A stretch of DNA of 64,000 nt from FEB-22 sp003105195 (GCA_027493405.1 JAOSKV010000012.1:248001-312000); one strand, 5' to 3'. Shown: positions 1-8,396, counted from the stretch's first letter. The notes: a model not told the origin generated them from the letters alone. Numbers and translations are program-made.

Positions 1-360
1 CTTGGCGAACGCGCGCAGGAAGCGGTAGGGGCCGAGCGAACCGTTGACCTTCTGGTTGTCGAAGATGATCCAGCGCAAGGCCTCGCGCTCCTCGTCCTCC
101 CCCTGCGGCCGGAACTTTCCGTGGCGCTTCGCCAGGTAGTCGAGGATCACCCCGGACTGGCTGATGAGGCGGTCATCGTGTCGGAGCACCGGCACCTCGC
201 CCATTTCATTGATCTGCTCCCGGTATTCCGGCGTGCGTGTCTCGCCCTTGAAGAAGTCGACGAAGACCGGCTCCCAGTCGGCGCCGACCAGATTGAGCAT
301 GAGGGCCGCTCGATAGGCGTTGCCGGACTGGGCGAAGCAGTAGAGCTGGTATTCGGACAT
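1..360 (-). CDS. Glutathione S-transferase, C-terminal part cut off by window edge
   Basis: The visible 120 residues are the N-terminal thioredoxin-fold domain of a glutathione S-transferase and the start of its helical domain. It begins MSEYQLYCFAQSGNAYRAAL, with the Ser/Asn-rich first helix used by bacterial GSTs to contact glutathione. The cis-proline motif EVPVL and the following SGVILDYLA helix (around residues 55-75) complete the glutathione site. Such enzymes conjugate glutathione to electrophiles or reduce peroxides in the cytoplasm, but the substrate cannot be read from sequence. The ATG at 360 is the natural start because it places the first beta strand at residue 4. The gene runs off the left edge. 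Confidence 0.9.
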   Translation of the reverse strand, partial: MSEYQLYCFAQSGNAYRAALMLNLVGADWEPVFVDFFKGETRTPEYREQINEMGEVPVLRHDDRLISQSGVILDYLAKRHGKFRPQGEDEEREALRWIIFDNQKVNGSLGPYRFLRAFAK

Positions 361-393
361 GTGGTCTCCCCCTGGGTCGATCGACCCTTCTCG

Positions 394-774
394 TCACCTG
401 GCGAGCATGAGCGCGATGCCGCCCGCGGCCTGCCCCTCGAAGCGGCCGGGCGAGACCAGCGTGAGCTGGCCCAGCGCCTTGCCGGTATGGTCCCGGATGA
501 CCAGGGCCCCCTGCTCGAAGGTCCATTTGCGGCTGGTGTAGAAGTTCCCCGGGCAGCCGCCCTCGGGCGCGAGCGTGCCCTCCGTGGTGCCGGGGCCGAC
601 CGTGACGGCGCAGGCGCCGCCCGCCGGCGAGGAGAGCTGCCAGCGGCCGCCCATGTCGGCGGGCGCGGCGGCAGGCGCCGGCGCGGCCGCCTGGGAGCCG
701 CCGAGGTTCGGCGCGCTCCCGCAGCCGGCGAGCAGCACTGCGAGTGCCGCAATGCCTGCGCGGGTCCGCATCAT
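394..774 (-). CDS. AprI/Inh-like protease-inhibitor lipoprotein
   Basis: A 126-residue secreted lipoprotein. The signal peptide ends in the lipobox LLAGC (Cys at about residue 18), followed by an Ala/Pro linker and a beta-barrel-like domain from about residue 40. That domain has the features of the Inh/AprI family of metalloprotease inhibitors: GRWQLSS near its start, two Cys that could form a disulphide, and a WTFEQGALVIRD strand. Family members sit in the periplasm and block secreted serralysin-type proteases; no such protease is nearby. The start (MM at 774) overlaps the stop of the upstream dehydrogenase gene in an ATGA arrangement, so the two are probably co-transcribed. Confidence 0.75.
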   Translation of the reverse strand: MMRTRAGIAALAVLLAGCGSAPNLGGSQAAAPAPAAAPADMGGRWQLSSPAGGACAVTVGPGTTEGTLAPEGGCPGNFYTSRKWTFEQGALVIRDHTGKALGQLTLVSPGRFEGQAAGGIALMLAR

Positions 775-2267
775 TTCATCAGCGGAATGGTGAACTCGGC
801 ACCCTCCTTGGTGCCCGACGGCCAGCGCGCCGTGACGGTCTTGGTCTTGGTGTAGAAGCGGATCGAGTCCGGCCCGTGCTGGTTGAGGTCGCCGAATCCC
901 GAGCGCTTCCAGCCGCCGAAGGTGTGATAGGCGAGCGGCACCGGAATCGCGAAATTCACCCCCACCATGCCGACATTGACCCGGTTGGTGAAATCGCGCG
1001 CGGTGTCGCCGTCGCGGGTGAAGATCGCGACGCCGTTGCCGTATTCGTGCTCGGAGGGGAGCCGCACCGCCTCCTCGTAGTCCTTGGCGCGCACCACCGA
1101 GAGAACCGGGCCGAAGATCTCCTCTTTGTAGATGCGCATGTTCGGCTTCACCTCGTCGAACAGGCAGCCGCCCATGAAGTTGCCGTTCTCGTAGCCCTGC
1201 AGCTTGAAGTCGCGCCCATCGACCACCAGCTTCGCGCCCTCGCGCACGCCGAGATCGACGTAGTCCTTCACCTTGTTGAGGTGCGCGCGCGTCACCATCG
1301 GCCCGTAGTCCGCCTGCGGATCGGTGGAGGGACCGACCTTCAGGCTCTCGACGCGTGGCACCAGCTTCTCGATCAGGATATCCGCGGTCTTCTTGCCGAC
1401 CGGCACGGCCACCGAGATCGCCATGCAGCGCTCGCCCGCCGAGCCGTAGCCGGCGCCGATCAGGGCGTCGACGGCCTGGTCGATGTCGGCGTCCGGCATC
1501 ACGATCATGTGGTTCTTGGCGCCGCCGAAGCACTGCACGCGCTTCCCGTTGGCGCAGCCGGTCGCGTAGATGTACTCGGCGATCGACGACGAGCCGACGA
1601 ATCCGATCGCCATCACGCGCGGATCGGTGAGCAGCGTGTCGACCGCCTCCTTGTCGCCGTTGACCACGTTGAGGATGCCGGCCGGCAGGCCCGCCTCCAT
1701 CATCAGCTCCGCGAGCCGCATCGGCACCGACGGGTCGCGCTCGGACGGCTTGAGGATGAAGGCATTGCCGCAGGCGATCGCCGGCGCGAATTTCCACATC
1801 GGAATCATGGCCGGGAAGTTGAAGGGCGTGATCCCGGCCACCACCCCGAGCGGCTGCCGCATGGAGTAGAGGTCGATACCGGGGCCCGCGCCCTCGGTGA
1901 ACTCGCCCTTGAGCAGGTGCGGCACGCCGCAGGCGAACTCCACCACCTCGAGCCCGCGCTGGATGTCGCCACGCGCATCGGCCACGGTCTTGCCATGCTC
2001 GGAAGCGAGCAGCCTGGCGAGGTCGTCGTACTCCTTCTGCACCAGCTCCAGGAACCGGAACATCACGCGGGCGCGGCGCTGCGGATTGGTGACCGCCCAG
2101 GCCGGCTGCGCGGCCGCCGCGACCGCGATCGCGTGCTCGACCTCGGAATGCTTGGCGAGCGCCACCTTGGCCTGAACCTCGCCCGTATTGGGATCGAACA
2201 CGTCGCCGAACCGGCCCGAGGTCCCCGAAACGGCCTTGCCGCCGATGAAGTGGCCGATCTCCCGCAT
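771..2267 (-). CDS. mmsA: CoA-acylating methylmalonate-semialdehyde dehydrogenase
   Basis: A 498-residue aldehyde dehydrogenase that would convert methylmalonate semialdehyde (valine catabolism) or malonate semialdehyde to propionyl-CoA or acetyl-CoA using NAD. It opens with MREIGHFIGGKAVSGTSGRF, as in MmsA proteins. It has the family's FNFPAMIPMW segment, the FVGSSSIAEYIY nucleotide-site loop, the catalytic Cys in GSAGERCMAIS, and the C-terminal GGWKRSGFGDLNQHG. The length matches the family. The ATG at 2267 is chosen because upstream sequence is not conserved in character. It is followed without a gap by the small lipoprotein gene. Confidence 0.93.
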   Translation of the reverse strand: MREIGHFIGGKAVSGTSGRFGDVFDPNTGEVQAKVALAKHSEVEHAIAVAAAAQPAWAVTNPQRRARVMFRFLELVQKEYDDLARLLASEHGKTVADARGDIQRGLEVVEFACGVPHLLKGEFTEGAGPGIDLYSMRQPLGVVAGITPFNFPAMIPMWKFAPAIACGNAFILKPSERDPSVPMRLAELMMEAGLPAGILNVVNGDKEAVDTLLTDPRVMAIGFVGSSSIAEYIYATGCANGKRVQCFGGAKNHMIVMPDADIDQAVDALIGAGYGSAGERCMAISVAVPVGKKTADILIEKLVPRVESLKVGPSTDPQADYGPMVTRAHLNKVKDYVDLGVREGAKLVVDGRDFKLQGYENGNFMGGCLFDEVKPNMRIYKEEIFGPVLSVVRAKDYEEAVRLPSEHEYGNGVAIFTRDGDTARDFTNRVNVGMVGVNFAIPVPLAYHTFGGWKRSGFGDLNQHGPDSIRFYTKTKTVTARWPSGTKEGAEFTIPLMK

Positions 2268-2476
2268 CCTCGCCTCCCTCGGGCCCGCCCCGCGCGCCCC
2301 GTTTCTGCTCTCGGCCGACCTGATAGCGCAGCGAGGCGCCGCGGGGAAGCCGGGAAGGGGGCCCGCCTGGGTCATGGCGTGCACGGCCCTCCCGCACCGC
2401 GTCACCTGTCGGCGGCCTCGATCCGGGGCTACGCTTGCCGCGTCCGGCGACGGCCGGTCCAGACGGGGGTGCGAAA

Positions 2477-2914
2477 ATGCTCGAGGAATTCAGGAAGTTC
2501 GCGATGCGCGGCAACGTGGTCGATCTCGCGGTCGGCGTCATCATCGGCGCCGCCTTCGGGTCGATCGTCTCGTCGCTGGTCCAGGACATCATCATGCCGG
2601 TCATCGGCGCGATCACGGGCGGGCTCGACTTCACCAACTACTACCTGCCGCTCTCCTCGAAGGTGCAGGCCGGATTGGCCTATGCGGACGCCAAGAAGCA
2701 GGGCGCCGTGCTCGGCTACGGCAGCTTCATCACCATCGCGCTCAACTTCCTGATCGTCGCCTTCGTGCTGTTCATGGTTATTCGCACAATGAACCGCCTC
2801 AAGCGCCAGGAAGACGCGAAGCTGGACGCCGCCAAGGCCCCCGAGGTCCCGGCCGACGTGAAGCTGCTGGCCGAGATCCGCGACCTCCTCAAGGCGGGCG
2901 GCGCGCGACCCTGA
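2477..2914 (+). CDS. mscL: Large-conductance mechanosensitive channel MscL
   Basis: A 145-residue inner-membrane channel that opens under membrane tension to release solutes during hypo-osmotic shock. The N-terminal amphipathic helix and first transmembrane segment read MLEEFRKFAMRGNVVDLAVG, followed by GVIIGAAFGSIVSSL, the glycine-rich pore-lining helix TM1. TM2 (about residues 80-100, FITIALNFLIVAFVLF) and the charged cytoplasmic bundle (residues 105-145) follow. The length and order are those of bacterial MscL. The ATG at 2477 is chosen because it begins the conserved N-terminal helix. It is convergent with the small membrane gene downstream. Confidence 0.96.
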   Translation: MLEEFRKFAMRGNVVDLAVGVIIGAAFGSIVSSLVQDIIMPVIGAITGGLDFTNYYLPLSSKVQAGLAYADAKKQGAVLGYGSFITIALNFLIVAFVLFMVIRTMNRLKRQEDAKLDAAKAPEVPADVKLLAEIRDLLKAGGARP

Positions 2915-2942
2915 GGCCGGCGCGGCCGCATGCGGACGGGCG

Positions 2943-2963
2943 GGCTCCGGCGCTGCCGGAGCC
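2943..2963. terminator. Perfect hairpin between convergent genes
   Basis: A 9-bp perfect stem (GGCTCCGGC with GCCGGAGCC) and a 3-base loop sit between the mscL stop and the convergent membrane-protein stop. There is no U-tract on either side, so intrinsic termination is plausible but not proven. Confidence 0.35.
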
Positions 2964-2978
2964 GGGCAGGTGTGCGTG

Positions 2979-3236
2979 TCAGCGCGCCGCGAGGATGCGC
3001 TGCCAGAGGGTGCCGCCGAGATACCTCGAGCCGACGACGAAGTAGCAGACGATCAGCGCGAACAGGACGAGCGCCGGCCCGCCCTCGAGCTTGAAGCCTT
3101 CGCCCGTGAGGTTGCCGGTCAGGTAGCCGATGATGTAGCCGCCGACGAAGAAGATCGTCAGGAAATCGAGGATCGCGGCGACCACCTTGCGCCAGGTGGC
3201 GACCGGCTTCGCGGGCTGCTGTTGAGCATCGGACAT
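2979..3236 (-). CDS. Small RDD-like membrane protein
   Basis: An 85-residue predicted inner-membrane protein with two hydrophobic helices: about residues 22-42 (AAILDFLTIFFVGGYIIGYL) and 58-75 (ALVLFALIVCYFVVG). The pattern of Asp in the first helix and the YLGGTLWQRIL ending recalls RDD-family proteins, which are membrane proteins of mostly unknown function, sometimes transporters. The N-terminus (MSDAQQQPAKP) is polar. An upstream in-frame start would add five residues. Function is not known. Confidence 0.65.
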   Translation of the reverse strand: MSDAQQQPAKPVATWRKVVAAILDFLTIFFVGGYIIGYLTGNLTGEGFKLEGGPALVLFALIVCYFVVGSRYLGGTLWQRILAAR

Positions 3237-3527
3237 GCGGCATTCTAGCATGATCATCGGCCGCGGGGTTCGCGCAGTGCCGGAATGCACAGGTGCGGTC
3301 GTCCTGCCGCAGGGATCATCTGCCGCATCCGCGGCGCAGCGGCGGATCGCTAGATTGGCATCTCGAACGGGTCGACGTCCCCCAGCCCCCCTCAACCAGT
3401 CGGCCTGCTCGTTCGACCCCGGCGTCCCGCGACGCCGGGGTCACTCGCCGCCCAGCGCTGTCGGCGCGGTCATTCGCTCCTGGCGGGGCCTGCAGCCGAT
3501 CTGCCGGGCTACCGAGCCGCGACCGGA

Positions 3528-4295
3528 TCACCTGCGCAGCAGGGTACCGTCTGCGGCCCCCGTCACGTCGAACCGTGGCGAGCGTGCCGCGACATTGAGG
3601 TCGGGATTCGCGACCACGAAGATGAAGTCCTTCCCGGGGTCGGCGCGTGCCGGAACCTCGACGGTCACCTGCATCGTGCCGTCCTGGCTGGTGCGCACCG
3701 TGTCCAGCACGTCATAGTCGCCGTCCGGGACGCCGCCGCCGACCTGCATCTGCTGGTTCGCGGGCAGCCCGATCGCCGACAGCGTCACCGGTGTTCCGGG
3801 CGCCCCGCTCCTCACCGAGAGGGAAACCTGCGCCTCCACTTTGTCCATGCCCGGGATGTTCAGCCGCTGGCCGAGCTTGCGCACGCGCTGGTGCAGGTCC
3901 GGATTGCGCTTGACGAAGTCCTCCACGGAGCTCGTCACCGTCTCGGCCGCGCCCTCGATCGTCTGGCCCGCCTCGCGCGCATAGGATTTCAGCCGCCCGA
4001 GCAGGCCCTCCGCGGCCTCGCGTGCGCGCGCGCCCGCGTCGCTGGCGGCCGGCGGCGCGAGGTCGAGTCTCATGCCGGCGGCGAGGTCGCGCGAACCCTG
4101 GATCTTCGGGTTGAGGTCGAGGATCTTCGCTTCGGTCACATCGCAGCGCTTGGCGATGCTGCTCAGCGTATCGCCCGTCTGCACCTCGACCCGGTCGCCG
4201 CACGGCGCTTGCTGCGCCGCCGTGGCGGCGATCTGAGCGCCGAGGAATGCGGCGGCTGCGGCTACCGTGAACGCACAGGCGCGGGAACGAGACAT
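3528..4295 (-). CDS. Secreted LysM-domain protein
   Basis: A 255-residue exported protein. A signal peptide (residues 1-27, ending near TAAQQA) is followed by a LysM motif, about residues 35-80 (VEVQTGDTLSSIAKRCDVTE and LDLNPKIQGSR), which binds peptidoglycan. Residues 90-150 form a charged helical segment rich in Ala, Glu and Lys. Residues 155-245 look like a beta-sandwich domain (SVRSGAPGTPVTLSAIGLPA) resembling Ig-like repeats. It probably sits in the periplasm bound to the wall. The ATG at 4295 is preferred because it starts directly at a canonical signal peptide; an upstream start at 4358 would precede it with unrelated residues. Confidence 0.8.
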   Translation of the reverse strand: MSRSRACAFTVAAAAAFLGAQIAATAAQQAPCGDRVEVQTGDTLSSIAKRCDVTEAKILDLNPKIQGSRDLAAGMRLDLAPPAASDAGARAREAAEGLLGRLKSYAREAGQTIEGAAETVTSSVEDFVKRNPDLHQRVRKLGQRLNIPGMDKVEAQVSLSVRSGAPGTPVTLSAIGLPANQQMQVGGGVPDGDYDVLDTVRTSQDGTMQVTVEVPARADPGKDFIFVVANPDLNVAARSPRFDVTGAADGTLLRR

Positions 4296-4360
4296 CGACG
4301 ACTCCGGATCGTGCGGTCGGGACCTTCGGAGAACAAGCGATGCTGCGTCCAGTTCCATCG

Positions 4361-4472
4361 GGCGCTTCGCGCTCCGCCGCGTCCTGGTGCTCCTCCTCGG
4401 CGCAGTCGTTCGCCGCGTGAGAAAGCCGCATCGAGCTCAAGGTTGCGGAATTCCTGGAGACGGTGCGGGCCC
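4361..4472 (+). pseudogene. Remnant of a chemoreceptor 3' end
   Basis: Read in the plus frame this stretch gives GAS-RSAASWCSSSAQSFAA, a stop, then ESRIELKVAEFLETVRA. That aligns with the last 35 residues of the complete chemoreceptor at 5858-7531 (GASDTGSASSQVLSSAQS, then ANESSRLKVEVGRFLETVRA). An in-frame TGA and a two-codon deletion make it non-functional. It lies 1.4 kb upstream of the intact receptor in the same orientation, so it is probably the leftover of a neighbouring paralogue. Confidence 0.65.
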
Positions 4473-4851
4473 CCGAGCTGCGCGGAACAAGGCGGTGCCT
4501 GCGTCGTTGACGCGGGCGACCGGACGGCTCGGCGACCCGATCCCCGCCTCCCGACGAGGACCGCCGGTCGCGAGCCGGGTCGACGGGAGCAATGGGTGGA
4601 GGCCGCCACGTATGGCGGCCTCGTCCATTTTCGGGTTCGGCGGGCGGCTCGCGCGGCCGGGCCCGGCACGGATGTCCCTGCGTGTCCTGCCCGCCGCCGT
4701 ATCGCGGGCGGTAACGGCAACGATGTGATCGCCGGCGGGTCGGGCAGCTACCCGAGAAATGGGTAGCAGTTCGTCGTCTCCTGCCATTGGGAGCCGTTGG
4801 CGAAGCCGCCCGCTACGCCACCACGGGGCGCGCGCCAATTGCCACCGACCC
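4473..4851. other. Intergenic stretch without a recognisable gene
   Basis: No reading frame here shows a recognisable domain or a good ribosome binding site. It may contain more decayed sequence from the chemoreceptor remnant just upstream. Confidence 0.5.
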
Positions 4852-5379
4852 CTATGGCGCCCAGAGCGATGGCGACAACCAGACGGCAGGCGGGCGAAGG
4901 ATGCCCGAAAGCCTTTCTGCATCGTCGCCGACCGAAACGGACTGCCAAGCGTCCGACCAATCCGCGGGCAAATCAAAGGGCGGTACGATGTCATGCTCGG
5001 GCAGGAAGCCGAAGCGGCCGTAGTAGGCTGGGTCGCCGAGGACGAGCACTCGCCGCAGGTCTGTCTGGCCGAGTCGACGAAATCCTTCGCGGATAAGTGC
5101 CCTGCCGACGCCTCGCTTCTGCCAGGTCGGCGCGACAGCGAGAGGGCCGAGGAGCGCGACACAGTGCTTGCGATCCCCGACGCCGCACTTCGTGAGCAGG
5201 ATGTGGCCAACGCATTGATCGTCGATCACGGCCAGGAGCGACAGGATGTCCGGCTCCTTCGCGAGCAGGTGCTCGACCAGCGGCAACAAGTTCTCGGCGG
5301 GAAATGCTGCTTGGTAGAGAGCCTTCAGATGCGGCCCATCACCGGCGATCGTCGCCCTGATCCCGAGCTTGTCCTGCAT
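4852..5379 (-). CDS. GNAT family N-acetyltransferase
   Basis: A 175-residue acetyltransferase of the GNAT superfamily, which transfers an acetyl group from acetyl-CoA to an amine. The acetyl-CoA loop is present as PTWQKRGVGRALIREG (about residues 85-100, the Q/RxxGxG/A motif), preceded by beta strand 4 (VALLGPLAVAP) and followed by VLVLGDPAYYGRFGFLPE. That last segment is typical of the YhbS-like subgroup. The substrate is unknown. The start ATG at 5379 puts the first strand (IRATIAGDGPHL) at residue 7, as usual. Confidence 0.88.
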   Translation of the reverse strand: MQDKLGIRATIAGDGPHLKALYQAAFPAENLLPLVEHLLAKEPDILSLLAVIDDQCVGHILLTKCGVGDRKHCVALLGPLAVAPTWQKRGVGRALIREGFRRLGQTDLRRVLVLGDPAYYGRFGFLPEHDIVPPFDLPADWSDAWQSVSVGDDAERLSGILRPPAVWLSPSLWAP

Positions 5380-5579
5380 CGGTCCATTTCCGCGCCTGGG
5401 GACGATTCACGCCCGAACGACACGAACGAGAGAAACGTCCATTGCAGACACCAACGTGCCGGTGCCCCGTTTCATCCTATCGGGTGCACCATCTCGTCGT
5501 TCCGAGCGCGGCGGCTCGGGCGTGTCCCGACGACAGGCGAGAAGCATCCCCTCGGCCCGCCATGCCCGACCCTGCCGCC

Positions 5580-5700
5580 TTGCCGCCCCGATACAGCGTC
5601 GGCGAGCAGCCGAAGCGGGCGCGGAAGCGCCGGTTGAAACAGGATACCTCGTTGCACCCCGGGGTCGCTCCGGAGGCGAGGCGCCGCGCAGTTGTCGGCA
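5580..5700 (-). pseudogene. Remnant of an AraC-type HTH domain
   Basis: One minus-strand frame reads NEVSCFNRRFRARFGCSPTL followed by YR, the second helix-turn-helix of AraC/XylS regulators (compare the family pattern FxRAFRRxFGxSPxxYR). Upstream and downstream residues do not resemble the rest of an AraC protein, and no start or first HTH is present. It is therefore a fragment of a lost regulator gene, not an expressed protein. Confidence 0.55.
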
Positions 5701-5857
5701 GCAAGCGTCCCCTTGGTTGTCCGCACAAATACCTAGTTCGCCAATATTAATTCCTCATCAACAACCGACGTGCAGCATGTCGCACAGGGGAATAGGGGTT
5801 CTTCTCGTGCGACGCGCGCGCCGTGGCGCCGCCGCACGAAATCCTTGGGGACATCCG

Positions 5858-7531
5858 ATGCGCACCATCAAAGCCAAGCTGCTCGCCGCCTTGTCGTCGC
5901 TGTTCGTCGCGCTGGTCGCGGTGGCTGGTGCCGGCTGGTACGCCTCCAGTGTCGCCAATCGCGGCCTCGAGACCGTGTTCGTCGATCGCGTGAAGCCGCT
6001 GCGCGACCTCAAGTCGGTCTCCGACCTCTACGCCGTGAACATCGTCGACGCGGCCCACAAGGTGCGTAACGGCAACATGGACGCCGCCGAAGGTGCCCGG
6101 CTCATTGCCGAGGCCGAGACGGGCATCAAGCGCCACTGGGACGCTTACATGGCGACCTCCATGGACGACACCGAGCGGACGCTCGCGAACGAGGCGCAGC
6201 GCGTCATGACGGCCGCGAATGCGACGGTAACGGCGCTTTCAAGCGTCCTGCGCGGCAAGGACAAGGCGGGGCTCGATCGTGTGGTGATCGATCAACTCTA
6301 CTCCGCGATCGATCCGGTATCGGGCGCGCTGGAGAAGCTGGTGAATCTGCAGATCAAGGTCGCCGAGTCCGAATATGTTGCCTCGGCGCGCAGCTACGAG
6401 ATCGCGAGCTGGGCCGAGGTCGTCAGTCTGATCGTCGGCGGCCTTGCAGCGTGCCTCGCCTTGTGGACGACTCTCGCCGGCGTGGTTCGGCCGCTCGGCG
6501 CGATCACCGAGGCGATGCTGCGTCTCTCCCGCAACGAACGCGTGGAAGAGATCCCGGGCGCCGGTCGCGCGGACGAGATCGGTTCGATGGCGCAAGCCGT
6601 GCAGGTGTTCAAGGCGAATGGCGAGGAGATGATCCGCCTGCGCGAGGAGCAGCGCGAGGCAGAGGAGCGCGCGGACGCGGAACGCAAGACGGCGATGCGC
6701 GGGCTCGCCGACCAGTTCGAATCAGCGGTCGGCGGCATCATCGACGGCGTCTCCTCGGCCTCCACCGAGCTCGAGGCCGCGGCCGGCACCCTCTCCAAGA
6801 CGGCCGAGCGCACCCAGACCCTCTCGACCAGCGTTGCCGCTGCCTCGAGCCAGGCCTCCAACAACGTGCAGTCGGTCGCCTCGGCGTCCGAGGAGCTCGC
6901 CGGCTCGGTCAACGAGATCGCGCGCCAGGTGCAGGAATCGAGCCGCATCGCAGCCGAGGCCGTGCAGCAGGCCGACATCACCGACCGCCGCATCGGCGAG
7001 CTGCAGCAGGCCGCCGGGCGTATCGGCGACGTTGTCAAGCTGATCACGGCGATCGCGGAGCAGACCAACCTGCTCGCGCTCAACGCCACCATCGAGGCGG
7101 CGCGCGCGGGGGAGGCCGGCAGGGGCTTCGCGGTGGTGGCCCAGGAGGTGAAGGCGCTCGCCTCCCAGACCGCCAAGGCGACCGACGAGATCGGCGGCCA
7201 GATTGCGACCATGCAGGCGGCGACCGGCGGCTCGGTCGCGGCCATCAAGGAAATCACCGGCACCATCAACCGGATCTCCGAGATTGCCGCGGCCATCGCG
7301 GCCGCCGTCGAGGAGCAGGGCGCCGCCACCCAGGAGATCTCGCGCAACGTCCAGCAGGCCGCCCAAGGCACGACGCAAGTCGCGGGCAACATCGTCGAGG
7401 TGAATCGCGGCGCGAGCGACACCGGCTCGGCCTCCTCGCAGGTGCTCTCATCGGCGCAGTCGCTCGCCAATGAGAGCAGCCGCCTCAAGGTCGAGGTCGG
7501 CAGGTTCCTGGAGACCGTGCGGGCCGCGTGA
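5858..7531 (+). CDS. Methyl-accepting chemotaxis protein
   Basis: A 557-residue membrane chemoreceptor. TM1 is residues 8-28 (LLAALSSLFVALVAVAGAGW). A helical periplasmic four-helix-bundle ligand domain runs from about 30 to 185, and TM2 spans about 186-210. The HAMP domain follows (VVRPLGAITEAMLRLS to about 265), then a long coiled-coil signalling domain whose hairpin tip reads IAEQTNLLALNATIEAARAG. Signals pass from the periplasm to CheA/CheW in the cytoplasm. No CheB/CheR docking pentapeptide is seen at the C-terminus (FLETVRAA). The ATG at 5858 is chosen because it directly precedes TM1. No che genes are adjacent, so it is an orphan receptor. Confidence 0.94.
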   Translation: MRTIKAKLLAALSSLFVALVAVAGAGWYASSVANRGLETVFVDRVKPLRDLKSVSDLYAVNIVDAAHKVRNGNMDAAEGARLIAEAETGIKRHWDAYMATSMDDTERTLANEAQRVMTAANATVTALSSVLRGKDKAGLDRVVIDQLYSAIDPVSGALEKLVNLQIKVAESEYVASARSYEIASWAEVVSLIVGGLAACLALWTTLAGVVRPLGAITEAMLRLSRNERVEEIPGAGRADEIGSMAQAVQVFKANGEEMIRLREEQREAEERADAERKTAMRGLADQFESAVGGIIDGVSSASTELEAAAGTLSKTAERTQTLSTSVAAASSQASNNVQSVASASEELAGSVNEIARQVQESSRIAAEAVQQADITDRRIGELQQAAGRIGDVVKLITAIAEQTNLLALNATIEAARAGEAGRGFAVVAQEVKALASQTAKATDEIGGQIATMQAATGGSVAAIKEITGTINRISEIAAAIAAAVEEQGAATQEISRNVQQAAQGTTQVAGNIVEVNRGASDTGSASSQVLSSAQSLANESSRLKVEVGRFLETVRAA

Positions 7532-7639
7532 GCGGCCCGGGACACGGTACTGGCCGCAACGTCGACGGGGGCCGATCGGGCCGGCGCGTCGCGGCCCGTG
7601 CAGTCGACGGCTCCGAGTTTCTCGGCCGGGTCGGGCGCC

Positions 7640-7870
7640 GATGACCTGGACGCGCCATCGCGGTTCGACCAGGCGATCCGCCTCCGGCGACGTCTGATTA
7701 AGAAAAAGAATACGATCGCGCGCTCGCGGACTTCCAAGAGGCGATCCGCCTCGCGCCGACGGATCACGAGATCTATGGCAAGCGCCGCAGCGTCTGGATC
7801 GCCAAGGGCGACAGCGAGCGCGCCCAGGCGGACTCGCGCGAGGCGCTGCGGCTGATGATGCGCCGAGGGC
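7640..7870 (+). pseudogene. Fragment of a TPR-repeat protein
   Basis: Two overlapping frames carry tetratricopeptide repeat pieces: RFDQAIRLRR in one, then after a stop and frame change KEYDRALADFQEAIRLAPTD and VWIAKGDSERAQADSREALR. These match the second and first helices of TPR units (YDRAxADFxEAIRLxP). No start codon or signal peptide leads into them and the frames are interrupted, so this is a decayed gene. It lies directly downstream of the chemoreceptor. Confidence 0.6.
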
Positions 7871-7873
7871 CAT

Positions 7874-8140
7874 TCAACCCCTCCGGTGCCGGGCGATGCG
7901 CCGCTCTGCCAGGCAAGCGATCGTATCGATGGCGTGAAACCCCTGGGCTCCGTCGCTCAAGCGCTCGAAGGCTCGCTGCAGGCCGGCGGCGTCACCGGCC
8001 GCGAGCGCGACCTGCAGATCCTCGAGCGCCAGCCGGAACGGCTCGGCAAGACGCCTGACCCGGTCGCTCTCGCATTGGAAGTCCCCGACGAAGGCGATCT
8101 CGCGCCGGCGCGCGCGTCGCGTGCGGCCCGCTTCAGCCAT
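7874..8140 (-). CDS. Unknown 88-residue protein, second gene of an operator-controlled pair
   Basis: Not recognised. The protein starts with a very basic stretch (MAEAGRTRRARRREIAF), then a predicted helix-rich middle (LAEPFRLALEDLQVALAAGD and LQRAFERLSDG), and ends RRIARHRRG. There is no signal peptide or membrane segment. Its ATG overlaps the end of the upstream gene by 8 bases, so the two are translationally coupled. The pair is preceded by a promoter carrying the same 17-bp palindrome that controls the phage-type repressor gene 7 kb away. That suggests it belongs to the prophage regulon rather than to the neighbouring housekeeping genes. Confidence 0.55.
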   Translation of the reverse strand: MAEAGRTRRARRREIAFVGDFQCESDRVRRLAEPFRLALEDLQVALAAGDAAGLQRAFERLSDGAQGFHAIDTIACLAERRIARHRRG

Positions 8141-8315
8141 GGCGGCGCTCGGGATGCAGCGGGTTGTCGGCCGAGCCGGTGAGCGCGTGCAGGATCTCGC
8201 GCGCCATGTCGGCGATCTTGGTGAGCCGGGAGAGCGCCGTGACGTCGTTGTCGATGCGCTGGGCCGCGCAGGCCTCGAGCTCGTAGAGTGCGCGCAGGAC
8301 CGGGAGACGGGGCAT
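8133..8315 (-). CDS. Unknown 60-residue protein, first gene of an operator-controlled pair
   Basis: Not recognised. The ATG at 8315 is preceded by a strong ribosome binding site (AAGGAG, 7-base spacing), which decides the start. The sequence is a short helical protein (MPRLPVLRALYELEACAAQR, then TALSRLTKIADMAREILHAL) with no membrane segment. The size and helical content would fit a small DNA- or protein-binding phage accessory factor, but that is a guess. It overlaps the next gene, and its promoter region holds two phage-type operators. Confidence 0.6.
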   Translation of the reverse strand: MPRLPVLRALYELEACAAQRIDNDVTALSRLTKIADMAREILHALTGSADNPLHPERRHG

Positions 8316-8348
8316 GGGGAGGCTCCTTCGGAACAGGCGGAGCCAAGA

Positions 8349-8396
8349 TTTCGGATAATCCAAAATACGTCAAGTGCCTCTTCTGATCTTCAGAAA
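8349..8396 (-). promoter_or_regulatory. Promoter with two repressor-type palindromes
   Basis: Two 17-bp inverted repeats lie 31 bases apart centre to centre: TTTCGGATAATCCAAAA (8349-8365) and CTTCTGATCTTCAGAAA (8380-8396). A minus-strand -35 hexamer TTGACG (complement of 8368-8373) lies between them, pointing to the small gene pair at 8315. The TTGAC plus TTTTGGATWATCCGAAAT arrangement is nearly identical to the plus-strand promoter in front of the Cro-like gene at 15799. Placement suggests repression of the gene pair, and possibly of the divergent methyltransferase. Confidence 0.65.

Noticed and set aside
394..2637. A 747-codon open frame spanning the dehydrogenase gene
   Set aside because: Only its last 126 codons (the lipoprotein) read as protein. 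The rest is a frame shadow of the dehydrogenase, kept open by the high GC content.
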